Below are positions 22,101 to 35,000 of a stretch of DNA of 64,000 nucleotides, piece by piece. This stretch comes from Nephromyces sp. MM_2019 (Eukaryota; Apicomplexa; Aconoidasida; Nephromycida): contig JADHZB010001540.1 of assembly GCA_015657535.1 (NCBI GenBank), forward strand, positions 1 through 64,000, written 5' to 3'. A program made the position numbers and the translations under genes. The notes under the pieces are model-generated. The model was not told the DNA's origin. It saw only the letters and a list, made by a program, of their open reading frames with translations, and did not search any database. The number at the start of each line of letters is the position of its first letter. Position 1 is the first letter of the stretch.

Positions 22101-25100
22101 CACAAAGAAAAAAAAAGATTTAAATAAATAAAATTCACAAGGTTTATTCGCTAGTTTGTGTAAAATAGTAAGAAAAAAGTTAAATTAGTGCAAAACTTTA
22201 TAGTGGACGCTTAAAAAGGCGGAATATCAGCCACACACATTGCGAAACACACATTAATTTTTGTACTCATCAAAATCGTGTACATACAGTGGGATAAAAA
22301 CAAACTAGAGATTTCTTCTGAAACCAGCAAGATTTGTGTGTGCCTAGTGTTCATGAATCCATGGTAAAGCATGCCCTATTGAATACTTCCCATATCATTT
22401 ATAAGCAGGAAACAAGGAACTTAAATCAAACCCACTAGCCTTCATTGTACTGAAAGATAACAAAAAATATCCAGGCAACCAGCAAGATGAATTATCTCGG
22501 GAGAAACCAACATTCACACACACCTTAGCGTTCCAATAGAATGATACTCAGTTTTTCATTTGTAAAAAAACCACAAAAGAAACTACTCTATCTATACTGT
22601 TTGATGGATGGATGAGTAGTGTGTCTCTCTTGATGGATACAGTAAAGGTATTAATATATATGCAAATCTAAAAGATTAAAGATAGCGAGACATGCGTAGA
22701 CTTAAACATGTGTGTGTGTGTGTGTGTGAGTCTCTTTTTGTCTCAGTCTATTAATAGCTCTTTAGCTCTCATGTCTCGTATATATAGTCTTACTCATGCG
22801 AAAATGCAGGAGAAAACTATCATCAAAAGGCAAAGAGCCGCCACTTTAATTCTAAAAACTATGGAAGCACACGCTAAAATGCGAGAAGTAGCACTGCATC
22901 CTCACAAGAAATTACAGAATAAATCAATGCTAGTGTATGGCATAGTAAAGAAGAAAGATCAGGGATTTTTGATACATGAAAAAATGATGGTCTTACAAGA
23001 ATAAAGCTCTTAATAAAGGCAAAAATATATCGAAAAAACCACGAAAAAAAACCATCAAATGGCCAGCAATCTCTCCCTTCATCTTCAAACAAATTCCCTG
23101 CAATCGCACACCTACCGAGAGAGTGAAGTGGCCAGCAATTTACCTCTTCAAACGAATTCCCTAAGATGCTACTCCCCAATAAAACAGCACCATGGCTCCC
23201 TTCTTTTCCAGGTTTATCAGATTGCTTACTTGATATTTTTCCATCAAATTGCACACTTTCATTTGAAGAAACTAGGAATTTGTTCGGCAAAGTAACACTA
23301 CTATCAGAATAGGAATACCTTGACCCACTGAGCAGCATTGAATTTGAATCTACACACCGGGAGGAAGCAGTAAAATTCTGCCTCAAATTTTCATCAAAGG
23401 AATCACAAAAGCTGCTAGTATGAGAGAGGAACGAAGGGGATCTCATTATGAACTCGTGGGATGCATCTCTAGACTCTCGCTGGATTAATGCTTTCTCGCA
23501 AGTACCAAAATCTGAGGCAGTTTCCTTCCCAGGAAAATACAAAAAACATCTACTTAAGGACAATGCAATGCCATCAGCTTCCATCTCTTTTTTCTCTCTT
23601 ATCTTAAGAATCAGCTGGTCGATTTCATTCATATCTTCATCAGCGAAAGGAAGCTTTTCCGTATCAAAATTCGGATGAAACGGAAACGTCATATACTTCT
23701 TTGCAGCCGGGAAAGTCGCCAGGCTAAGGTTTCTTGTATAATGCCGAAACTTGCGTCGAATGTTAAGAGATAGGGATACTCTTCTGACCGCTACTTCATG
23801 TTGAAGAAAAGGGAAGCTACAGGAAGGGGAAGACGAAGATTTTTCCTCCTCTTTAAAGAGGAGTGGAGTTTCGGCAAAATCTAAGGCAGGCTGAGGATAT
23901 GCATCGCAGCTTTTGCTCTGATTCAGAGTCGGAGGCGGTTGAAGAAGCTTTCGCTGCTCATGAGATGCTGCAGCAAAAGAGGGTGGAACAGTAGAAGAAA
24001 CCGGTACAAAATGGATCGGATTATTGAGCGGTTTAACTTCTCGACTTCGAGTCTCGTAGGTATGAACATGTGTATCGTGCGTGTGCGCGTTTTTAGTCCC
24101 TTGATAGCAGCGTGTGCATGCGTTTGTAGCCACCTGGGTATAGCTCACATCATGTGTGTGCGTTTTTTTAGCCACCAGAGTGCAGGGGTTCTCACAATGG
24201 ATATCGTTTACGAAGCCGTTTTTTCCTTTTTCAAGTTCCTCAGATAATAAACTTGGAAATTTCACAAAGGCAGCAGTGGGTGTCGATGGTAGGCGGCATG
24301 AAGTCGACGCTCCTGACTTAACTTCATCGCTGCTGGAGGCAGGATGCTGCCTTGAAGCGACATGTACCACATGTAAATTTGATGCTTCATCATTGCTAAC
24401 AGATAGTTTATCGCTAGAGAAAGCTGTATATACACTCGTGGATGAGGATGCAGCACGAGAAGAAGGCGAACATTTGGCAAGAAAGGGTAACGACAAAGAT
24501 CCAAGAGTAGCAGCTAACGTAGGCGAAGGGAAAATTGAAGGAAGAACCGATGCCTTCATTTTTCTCTTCTTGCACTCTTTTTTGTACCTAAAAATACCTA
24601 ATGCAGTTTTTTTCCGCTTTCCACAGCCAAGCAGGAGATTACTGTGCATCTGTAAATCATCCGGTAGCAGAGGAGAGTCTATGAAAACATTGGGATCAAA
24701 ACAAAGCGGTTGATCAGTAGGATGAGAATCTATTGGAATACTGGTTTTCTTACTATCGCTTAATTCTGAAGAAAGAATATCATTGCTACATGATCCTGTC
24801 TTAACCTTATATTGAGCCAAAGTACTGATGCTGGACGGACCAACAGGGAAGCATGCGCTATCAAAAAATGCATTTCCTTCGCAGCGCTCTTTGCATTCGT
24901 TGCGTGCCGTTTCGAGGCATTTAGCAGTTTGCGGGGATTGCGAGCCATTATTTTGCATCGATGAAAAACAGTCTGTAAAGTACAGAAAAATCAGAGTCTG
25001 CAGCAATCTGTAGAGAAACTAGAGAAAAGTCAGATTTTTCTCCGCCAAAAAGGGCGGTTAATCACCATTCTAAAGAAAGGCACACCTATAAAACTCGCAG

Positions 25101-28100
25101 AAAATACGCACACACGCATGTACTGGCAAAATATCCACAAGCCAACACATTTTGAACTTCATTTTGCGCACACTAAACCTAGAGCAGGCGGAAAGGAGAA
25201 AAAGCAAACATCCGCAGCGCAAATTCATAAGAAAATCGTGGGAATTTCGCAGATTTACAATGTGATAAAACTTTAGGAAAAGACGAACAAAATCCCAGCC
25301 ACTCGCAACACACTTTTTCAAAAACTAAAAAACGTCAATTTAGCAAATATTACGCTTTTAAGCCCCTTATACAAGATTAGTTTCAAGGCGAAAAGACTTA
25401 AATATTGTGAGCGATTGCCTCGTACAATGGCCAGCGTAGCCAGTCCTCATTATTCTTTTCGAGATTTAGACACACTTCAAAAATTTATATTCCTCATCTT
25501 ATTGCCACCTCACTACAAAATCCCGCGCACTATGTATTCAATCCCAAAGTCTAATTTATTTCATATATTTTATTCTAAAGTATATCAAATATATTTTCTA
25601 TGATTCTATTATCCCTTTCTATTTATTTTTTTATAACTTTAATAAGCGTAGCAAGTCGCAAAATATGGTAAGACATCAGACGCAATCGCCCCATAAACTT
25701 TCATGGTAGATGATGCGTGATTTGTTAAACTCTATGGTAGCAATAAAATGACAAAAAATCAGCTGATACTATAAAGGGAAAATAAGAACGCAGCAGAAAC
25801 ATACACGACGCTCAGAACCACGAGGAGTAGCTAAAGCGACGGAATACAAAAAAGTATAATTTTTCGCAAAAATATTTAAAGGGGAAACATGCAACACATA
25901 GTGGACTTGAAATACGGCTTAGCAACAGGAATTTCCTCATATCTAAGCTAAATTTTCTCACAGAAAAATTTAACGAAAACCCATTCTCCAATCAAAGTCT
26001 TTTTTGGAATAATACACTGAAATTATCGCTTAAAGCTCAAAGATTTTACCTGAATGTAGGTTGTTCCTCTTATTCCCAACCTTAGGATCAAAGGAATTTA
26101 CCATTTCTTCGCTGAAGAAAATTCTTTTTCTATCATTAGAAGCCTTTAGTAAGCATACACCGGCTTTTTTTTCTGTGCATACATCATGTTTTGGTGCTAA
26201 AGACGATGAAGACGGATTTCGGTCTTCAGCAAGGTATGCTGAGATACACCCATCATCTACAGCTTTCCTGGAAGAGCAGTGCTTTGGTATCATCGCTGTT
26301 GGGAAATTTGATTCAACTTCATTTGAAGAATCACTTTCCAGAGCCCGATATTTCACAAATTGATGAGTGTTCATATGGGTACACTGGACATCACTACTTA
26401 TACCATCCCCCATGAAAGTATCAGTATCGCTATTTTGACTCCTACATCGTACTATAGCAGGCTTTGGCGTAGAAAAACACCGTCCAGCTGCACAAAAATC
26501 CGGGTTAAAATCCATGGTATATGATCTAAAACTGCATTGTGTCTCATTCTTTAATCTCATTGCGGGTGCTCGGACTTTAGGCAGCGCCGCTACCAGATCA
26601 ACAAGCTTTAGCAAACTGTGGTCGAGTACAGCACTTGACATTAGATCGAAGATCTGACGGTGAATGCCAAAATTTTCCTTCATACTTTCACTGCTAGCAG
26701 CTAGCAGGTTGCTTGAGGCAGGAGAGGAAATGTCGCAATCTAGAAAATGGGCGTCACTGCTTTCTTTTTGTGTAGATTCTTCCCCAGTAGCTGAGGATAA
26801 AGGGAGTCTCGAGGACTCGCACTCTGTTTCACCAAGGAGGCCTTGTCTATCTTTTTTTTGGCCTCGATTAGGGCCAGGTAACGTAAGCAAGGAAGGTAGA
26901 GTATTATGCCCCGTAACCTTTTCAAGGTTAGAGAAAGTATCATCGTGCACTTCATAGGGAACACACTCATCTTGAAGTAATTTTGCAGCTGACGTGAAGC
27001 CATAAGCTGTGGATTTTCTCTTCACTCCATCGAGTGCATGCTCCTTACCGGCACCCTCTGATTTTTCAATGGCTTGGTATTTACTACTCACCGATTCTAC
27101 GTTACTACCGAGAATCTCCTTCTTCCAGTCAACACTAAACGAGCCCCTCGAGCCGCTGTGTAGGGTCCGATGACATTGCTGTATGCTCTTGACCGAAGTA
27201 TGTCGAGCAACAGAGGTGAGCAAGCGACGGAAATCTTTTGTAGAGTGCCTACTGCATATCTTCAAGCTTTCATGAGGCTTGCCAGGTTGGAGATCAATTG
27301 GAGTATGCAGCGGGGTCTTCATCACGGTTTGCAGCATAGCATCCCCTTGAGTCTGTGGATCGGCGTTGACAAGATTAACATCTATGTTAAACTTCATTTT
27401 TTTCTCCAGAAGGATATGGGGGACAGTAGGAGTGGCAGCTGTGACTTCAGTTGTAATATCTACCCTGTTCTGAGTTATTGAATTATTGGAAGTAACGCCT
27501 CCTCTTCGTACCCAGTTTCCTTCACTTTCTAGCAGATAGAGAGACAAACGCATTTCTCGTCTTTAGGAGGCTCTGTTACCCCTCCTATAGCCATAGTAGG
27601 TGTTATACCAAAACGGTTTTCTACCTATACCTCTTCTAATCCAGCAAAAACGAAAGAAGCCATGGTTTCCCCTTACCTTTTCCACTGTGAGACTAGCATT
27701 TTCATGAAGAACGAGACCAAAGTCCCATCATTTACCACATCAAGAGTAACCTGATAGATTAATTCCAATTCTCCATAAACACAGAGATAATAGTTACATA
27801 CGAAGCACTCCTTCGTATTCCCCGCTACATCCCATGGCAGACCATACAGGAGTGCCTCCACCTCATCTTTCAACTCATGAACAAGGGTCGACGAATTTAC
27901 TTCATGGGCTATAAATGCGTTCAACTCTTGGAGCTACCACGTAATTCTGCTCTTGATGCTTTTGACACTGCTAACCACCTCGCCAGATCAGTAGACGTCG
28001 CTATAAGGTACACCTGCGCCGCCTTAGGCCTTGGAAAATGGAAGGTTGTATCGTTTCACTACACGGGCTCAGCCTAGCATCCGCCGTTTCGGCGGGCTTG

Positions 28101-28381
28101 TCCCCGCTTCTCTCAGGCGAATGAAACATGCATATATTTCACCTCAGGTAAATAATGCACTAGCTTCTCACCCACTGCCATGAGTGCAGTCACCCTCAGC
28201 GAAGATAGTAAATTTGTATGTCCCCATATTCTGAAAAAAAAACCTGTGCCGATGGCCTAAACTTTTCATGAGGATTCAAAGAAGGATCACGTGCAGACCT
28301 AGCGTTTGCCTTTTTTTGCAGTCCATTAGGGAGGAAGTACTCTGCCAAGCAGTCCGGACTGTCTTTGTTGAAAGGGTACAT
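16147..28381 (-). CDS. Large Ser-rich hypothetical protein, about 2170 aa
   Basis: Minus-strand exons: 28381-28244, 27933-27677, 27560-26050, 24972-23116, 20074-19906, 19567-19464, 19161-19002 and 18469-16147 (TAG). Every junction preserves phase, with strong donors (AAAG|GTAAGG, TTCAG|GTAAAA, CTCG|GTAGGT, GAGAG|GTGAAT) and acceptors (TTTACAG, CTATTTTTAG, CTTTCTTTCAG, TTCATTCAG). The exon-6 donor could instead be at 19425. The first exon is tentative because its frame is also open upstream of the ATG. Two regions look folded: the N-terminal 130 residues (LYGLPWDV, CNYYLCVYGELELIYQV) and about 150 residues encoded by the three small exons (FLQWKCVLHEVAQPACL, KLMLGAVTKMLNLGYALR, IPTWYEELPVLERQKLL). 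The rest is Ser/acidic low complexity. A short ordered segment closes the protein (LTGVYAVCTLRSLRASFPKS). No known domain recognised. It could be two adjacent genes, but the phases argue for one. Confidence 0.6.
20281..20440 (+). repeat. Degenerate repeat with AGTGTGTGC core, in intron region
   Basis: About five copies of CTAGA(A/G)AGTGTGTGC-like words spaced roughly 25-35 bases apart, alternating with TTTTCC/CTTCATAC-type spacers. Lies inside the 3 kb intron 20075-23115 of the large minus-strand gene. Confidence 0.55.
21637..21904. repeat. Large GA/GAGAAAAA/GAGAGATTCA compound repeat
   Basis: A 268-base nearly pure purine tract on the plus strand. It begins as (GA)n, passes through GAGAAAAA units and ends in tandem GAGAGATTCA units of 10 bp. 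In the transcribed (minus) sense it is a CT-rich tract inside the 3 kb intron of the large gene. Such mirror-repeat purine tracts can form triplex DNA; that is general knowledge and not shown here. Confidence 0.95.
22709..22728. repeat. (TG)n microsatellite
   Basis: Ten TG units in the same 3 kb intron. On the coding strand of this minus-strand gene it reads CA, so it is an exception to the TG-sense trend. Confidence 0.9.
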
Positions 28382-31300
28382 ATAAAAGGCAGCACGATGA
28401 TAAACAGTGTGCTCTTTCGAGATTGCACCAGTTTAAATGATTGCATCCACTTTTGGGCATTCACTTGAAATTGTAGGTACTGTGAAGCCTTAACGTGGGC
28501 ATTGTAACTTTCTGGACCTATTTTCTGTGCTCACTAATGACTCTAGTTAGATATGAGCAACACAATAATACTTTTCGATGAAAGCTTCGCTACGCTCACG
28601 CAAGCGCACAACTGTGCTGCTCGTGTGTAGAAACCTTTTCTAAAATATGCTTGTATTTACTAGCTTGCTAAGTTACCATATTTTCATGGAAGCTTCGCTT
28701 AAGGAGTACCCGAGGTTGCGCGTGTACCCCGCTAAGCTTCTTATTAAAAAAAATGGCGGAACTTGGGTTACTTAATGTAGTAAGGACTTGAAAATAAATC
28801 ATTTGGTGCATATACACGATTAGCAAGGACCAATGTAAGTGGAGACACAATATTTGGAGAAGCGTCTTATATTCCAGGAATTTAGCTAAGGCATCATAGG
28901 AAATACGGTGAGCTCATACGCGCGAGATATCTTTTGTGACCCTGGAAACAGTTTGCTTGTGACCAGACTTATTGACTTTTTAAATCTTTTCTTTATGCCA
29001 GTAAGAAGCAATATGGCTTGCACCCGGTCTTGTGCTGTGCTATAGCTATACTTGAGCCATTTCTCTAAGCCGAGATAGAGGAAAATGAGGGTAGTGTACA
29101 CAGGAAAAATATTACTGGGGAAGCGCTATGCAATTGAATGACATTGAAAAATGATGAAAGGATAGGATTTTTGAAGACTAGAATGCACAGTTTCTGTGAC
29201 AAGCAAGCAGCTGTCGTTTACTTTGATACATGTCAAGATAGCTGGAACCAAAACATCTAGCGCTAGAGTACCACTCCATTATAAATCGATTTTCAAAAGC
29301 TTGAAAACACAAGCTAAGACATATCCTCAACCCTGTAGTGAGGCTTGGAGCTGTGGCAAGCTTGTCCTCAAGTTCATGGTCATTACTTTTCTCTAACATG
29401 TCCTCCAATCATCTAAAGCTTGTGTGGTTTTGTAAGAACTGGTTGATGATTAAATACTGGTGGCGCTACTGCCGGCTATGCGTTCTTCCGTTTAGATAAA
29501 TTGAATATTTGATACAACTAGATAGTTCTAGAAATTATGAGTATACTCCCCTGTTTTGGGCTAGCCTGAACCACTACTTTGTTTACGATGTAGCTCAGCT
29601 TTCAATACCCAAAGAAGCATAGATATTTCGTCAAAAATTTCCAGGATAAGTATACTATGCTCGAGTCCACGAAAGAGTATTCTAGAAAACTTGTTGAGGT
29701 GGTAGCAGCATGTGAATTTATAGCTTGGCCTAGCTGCTTAATCTTAAAAATCGTCACAAAGAGTAGGAAAATGGAAGATTATGACGTTATACCACCGTTA
29801 ACCAGGAACGTGCAAAGCCTTGATGTTACGTACTGAAAATCATAGGGAATAGCATGGGTAACTCTTTTCTTGCTATTAGCACAAGGAATTTTCTTGGCTT
29901 CACCAGTTACCATTATCCAGTTACTTAGCAGCTATAAAGTGGCCTTTAACTTCGATGAGGCGTGCTAATTCGCAAAACTGTACAAATTTTACTAGACGTA
30001 CACTGATGATAAAACTATTTGAATTCGCTGATTAACACAGATGGCCCTCGGCCCTCATATAATCAATAAGTGCTTGCGCTAATATATTAGGTGACGTAAA
30101 GCAGACTTTTTCATATAATAAGGCTATAATTTAAGCATGGATTTTTTTCTAACCAAAGTGTTAACCATGTGAATTTCCATTGTTGGGTGCCGCACCTGTT
30201 AGTTACTACTTTGTCCTGGATATCCTTCAGCTAATAAGATTTTTCAACGGCAGCGCCTCCGTCAGGGGAAAGTACATCACTCTTAGTTTAAAAATGGGCA
30301 AAAAATCCTTTTCGAGAGAAGTCTATACTGACAACCTTACAAAGAGAGTTAAAGTAATAACACCCCCAACAAATAGGCTGCTTGCCTGTTTAGACCAGAT
30401 GTATCGAACAAAATTTTTCATAAGCTTTTGCCTTTTGAAAGTGATTTCCGTCAACATAAAGCTAACCATCGGCATATAATTAATATCTTGGATAGCAGAA
30501 TCCACCTCTACGCTGTGCATTTGCATGTGAGGCATTTTCTATCCCTAGGCTGTCGTACGTGCAGTCGCGCATCCTTCATTAGCATTGTGAATACGTACAT
30601 AGCTCCAATGTAGATGGACCCATGACTTCAATCACACATCAAATGCCTCGGCGATTAGATTATTTTTGGAATAAATAACCAAAGTTTTTCTTCAAGCCTG
30701 ATTTTCCAGCCTTTTGATATAGGCTTCAATCTTTTGATAGGGGCATTGGCAACCTTGTACCCTACATGCTTGGCCGTTACCCGTGTCACATTTCTCCGTA
30801 CATCAGGTGTTACAAACAATACTTTAACTTACTAACAGGCTAAAATTAGTACCCTAATTTAACTATTAAGGTAGGTTAGTTTCACTTTCAAATGCTCCCC
30901 GGAGGAAATGCTCTAACATATTGTTTTCATCTGACTTTTATAGCAAACTAAATCGTAATCTTAAAGGCGTGAAAAAAATGTAAAGCATATCATTCGAGGT
31001 GTATAGCACTCTTTTCAAGTTCAAAAATGAATTTTCAAGCTATCCTGGCCTCTGAGATACAGCTGTCATAATCACTTTGCTGCACTTGAAGGAGTTTAAA
31101 CACCTAGAGAATGGCGTAACTTATAAAACAGCAAACATGAATGACAGTTGTGTAACTAGCGAGTCAAGGTCAGCCCTAATCATGAAACAAAAAACAAGCG
31201 GTTTATCAGCATTGAGCTTCTTGGCTAATAAGTAAATAATAAGTTTAGATGGTCAAAACGAAGTGGATTGGCCCGAAGACAATATTATCTAGATCTGTAC

Positions 31301-32021
31301 CAAGAAGCCTAGCAGCGACGATGCAACAACCAACGAGGGAGCTAGCATATGATTAAATGGCCATAAATGAATGTAATCTAGTGGCCTATGTTTGCTGTTA
31401 GCTCAAGCAATGAGAACCAAAAATTCTGTTTTCACTGAATCACGTTCCTTTCTTAAGAGTTTATATGCAATTCCTCGGATCTGAAGCTTCTGTAAGTTGC
31501 TTCAACGTCGTTTAGTGACCTTCGACCACGATTCCTGGATCATCTAAGTTAGCCTCTCACCGTTGCAATTCCAGACATTTTTTATGGCTGATATATCAGG
31601 ATGAAACACCTGGTTCCATTGATTTCCTATAAATAGCAAATAGTTATAGTAGGTTACAAGGTACCCTAGTAAAAAGAAACACACCCGTTGATGCAATTCC
31701 GATAGTAGATGATTTCCACATCGAACTAGCAAAAACAATGAAGCACACTTAGCGGTACTATGATAGCGTATATAGCATACACGAAATATTGTTCGAAGCT
31801 CATTATAAATTTCAATTTCATGGAAAACTTAAGAAATTTGGCAAAAAAGATTTTTCCATAACATGGTACCATAGCAAGAAAGCAGCCTTATTAGGATAGC
31901 TATCGGCTGGCCACTGAATCATAGCTTGCGAGATACGAGCTGCTTAAACTGACAAGTCAAACGCTCCCAAATAGGCATAAAAACGTTCATGAGTAGCTTT
32001 ATCCTAATATGGAACGTATTT
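28382..32021. other. Spacer of 3.6 kb, no supported gene
   Basis: Between the CCCH gene and the large Ser-rich gene. Balanced composition with many stops in all frames. A 76-codon minus-strand frame (29408-29178, starting MEDMLEKSNDHELEDKL) is the most protein-like piece and might be an upstream exon of the large gene, but I could not join it in phase. Confidence 0.45.
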
Positions 32022-35000
32022 TCAGTTGAAATCAACAAATCTAGCTGGTTCAAAGATGAAGCGTTAGTTAGGGAGATTGAAAATTGAAAATATAGCTCCA
32101 TAATAGGAAGCCCTTGAACTGAGATATTTCATTTTCCATTTGAAGCAAGGTTTTGTACTTAATACTTTCGTACCAACTTGAAACATAGAAGAACGTACTT
32201 CGTGCCTTTCCACTTACCGCCCTTATCAAAACTATCAAGCCTATCATGTTTAGTAGTATGTGCCCAGCCGTCTATAAGGTCAGTAGCCTCTATGGTTTTG
32301 TGATCAATACAAAGTTCCATGGTTTCTGGCATTATGGGCATGACACTGTGCCCTGTGGCGCCTCCAATTCGCAAGTTATTGTCACTAAAATAATTGTTTG
32401 GCTTTGCAGATATACCATTGTAAAATTGAGGATAGTTATACACATCTGAGCATCCTTTGAACTGGAAGCTGTCTTGTTGTGTTAAAATTGGGTACTTATT
32501 CTCTGTGAAGCTACTTGGGAGCCACGCTTTGCCTTCCAAAATCGCTTCCAGCTCATTAGATGTCAATTTCTGTGATGCAAGAGACAATTCTTCCATATCT
32601 CCTGTATAATTGTATAACTTAGCAGCTAAACTGGCAACTGTTCCGGTATTGCTTGATTTGTTTTTCATTTCGTCGAGCGCAGCAGATAGAGGATAAGCTA
32701 CTTCTGAAGTAATGGGAACCTGTGCTATATCATGAGCCAAGTCTTTGGAATCCCAGGGCTCCGATCTATCTGTATGTATAGCTACCTTTGACTCCCTGAC
32801 AGAAAATTCAGCGTTAACATTTTCAATATATTCTTCCAGTGATAGTCTACCATCAAAATCTGACCTAGGGGTAGCTACAATTCTGGCAAAATCTTCACTA
32901 CTTTGAAGCCTGCTATTTGGTAACGAGAACTCCTTTAAGTGGTTAGTGCTACAGTCGCTATTGTCTGTGCTTAAAGCGATGCTCTCATTTGCATTGTATA
33001 CATCGGACGAAAAGTACTTTCCAGCGCTGTAAATGGGCGTCGCTTCAATAGTATTGCATTCTGTAGCCGGCCAACTCTCATTTGTGCCTAAGTCACGGCA
33101 CATATTCCGATCTTTTATAAACATCTCTATATCATCGAAAGACGGAGTCTTACCAAAGATTAAGGAACCAAATAGCGAGGAATTATAATCCTCATTATTA
33201 GAGTTTATTTCGATCTTTGTATTTTTTTTTATAGTTAAATTGTTGCCGTCTGCCACTTCGGTGCATTTTCCGTAGCTCACTGGGGGAGGTAATTTGTTCA
33301 CAAGCTCAGCGATGCAGTCGTATTGCGCAACTTCTTTTTTAACTCCCGCCAAACTTGCTTTGTTAAAATCAGCATTTTCATGGGACGAATAAGATGTTAG
33401 CAAGCATGGAAAAGGCTTCGAAGTTTCGTATGATAATGGAATTATACCCAAAGGGTCCAGACCACCTGACATCCATGGTTCATCTTCTGCAACTAAATTA
33501 TTCCTCTCATCCGGCCTTCCCTTTTGACATTCGATTCTTTCTTGTCCACCATTCAATGTGTAGGTATTTTCCTTTGGAAACCCCGGTATATTCCCTAAAC
33601 AACCGTTAATAATACTATTAACTGCAGAATTTTGGGTCTTAGCAACCTCTCCATATCCAAAGCCGGGGAATCCAATATAATCTTGGTTGTTCCAAGCGAG
33701 TCCACTGCCAAAACCACATTTCTGTTGAGCTAATTTAAAATTTGAAGAATTTGATCCCTTTCCATATACTCGCTGGTATATGCAAGGTTCATTAATTGAT
33801 TCAACAGTAGCACACCTGTCTAATTCTTCTGTATTTATTATGTTATTTTCATTTAAAATTTTAGGCAGCAAAGGTGGTATGAATCCATGGCTGCATGCAT
33901 GCTCAAAACTGTCTTTCTTGACCGGCTCTTTAGCGTTTCTAGGAGCATTTAATAATTGGCTGTAATCAACTCCATCCGGCATAGGAGTATGTGTAGATAA
34001 CTCAGCTCTATCGTGTAAGCTTACAGATTGGTATGAAAGCCTATCTTGCGGATTATCATGATGCCTCGTAACGGTACTAAAGTCGTTATTGGATGAGCTC
34101 AGCTTCTCCTTAAGATCTGAAGCGCGGACAAGCTGCATTATTTGTTGGTAGAGTACCTCCATTTCACGATTTGCAAAGCAATCACCCTCCTGCTCATTAC
34201 TGATCTTGCCACCAAAGTCATAGTGCTCTTTATGCAAAAAATTCTGCTCTCTAGACGAAACTCGGTACTGCTTGCCTGCTGGTTGGTATGCGTTTGGAGA
34301 GCATGCATAGCTTCGGTCCAAACCTGCAGTGCTCGCGTTAATTTTTTTACCACCCTCTGTGAAAGGCTTGGAATCTAGTAACATCTTTCTTGTTACTGCT
34401 TCCCTCAAACCTAATTCCGTGGCAGCCAGTAAATGACTATGAAAACCGACGTCCTTGGAAATTGAGACACTTCCAGCATTAGTGGTGCTTTGAGAAGTGG
34501 AAGACATCAAATCATCGTCGGATTTTTCTATACCTGTTTCGAAAGAGCGTATTTCTTCGCTTTCCGCTGTCTTTTCTCGAATTTCTCTGGAGCCGTGTGC
34601 AAACCTGTGTACATTGCAAGTAATTTATTTGCTGGCACAAGTTCTGCAGATAATTATGAACTGGCTATATATATAGTTTACAAATAAACAGAGCCTTCTT
34701 GTTAAGGTGAGCTTTAGAGCTGGTGAAATCGTGCGACAGTTACATTAATGCAGGTTTTAGTTCGCAAGTAGTGCTTATCTGGGGATTTAAATCATTTCCT
34801 ACGCATCTTCTTAAAGTCATAATCTTATAAAGCAAAAAAATTATGCAAACTGATAAGCATCTCACAAAGCTATGGTGCTGCAGCATAGCATACTACTACT
34901 GTACTTTACTCAGAAAAATTTGGGGCGTATTTAAAAACAGTATAGTACCTGCATTTGTCTCCGTTGAAACATGTGCCTTTTTTCCAAAAAAAGCACATCG

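Noticed and set aside
23005..23115. Coding continuation of the large-gene exon past 23116 (RDCWPFDGFFSWFF-type residues)
   Set aside because: The donor CTCG|GTAGGT at 23116 joins in phase to the exon at 20074; the continuation is low in complexity and reads into T-rich sequence.
28060..28130. GC-rich hairpin-like stretch considered as a tRNA or small RNA
   Set aside because: It has no acceptor-stem pairing or T-loop GGTTCRA sequence. It lies in the intron between the first two exons of the large minus-strand gene.
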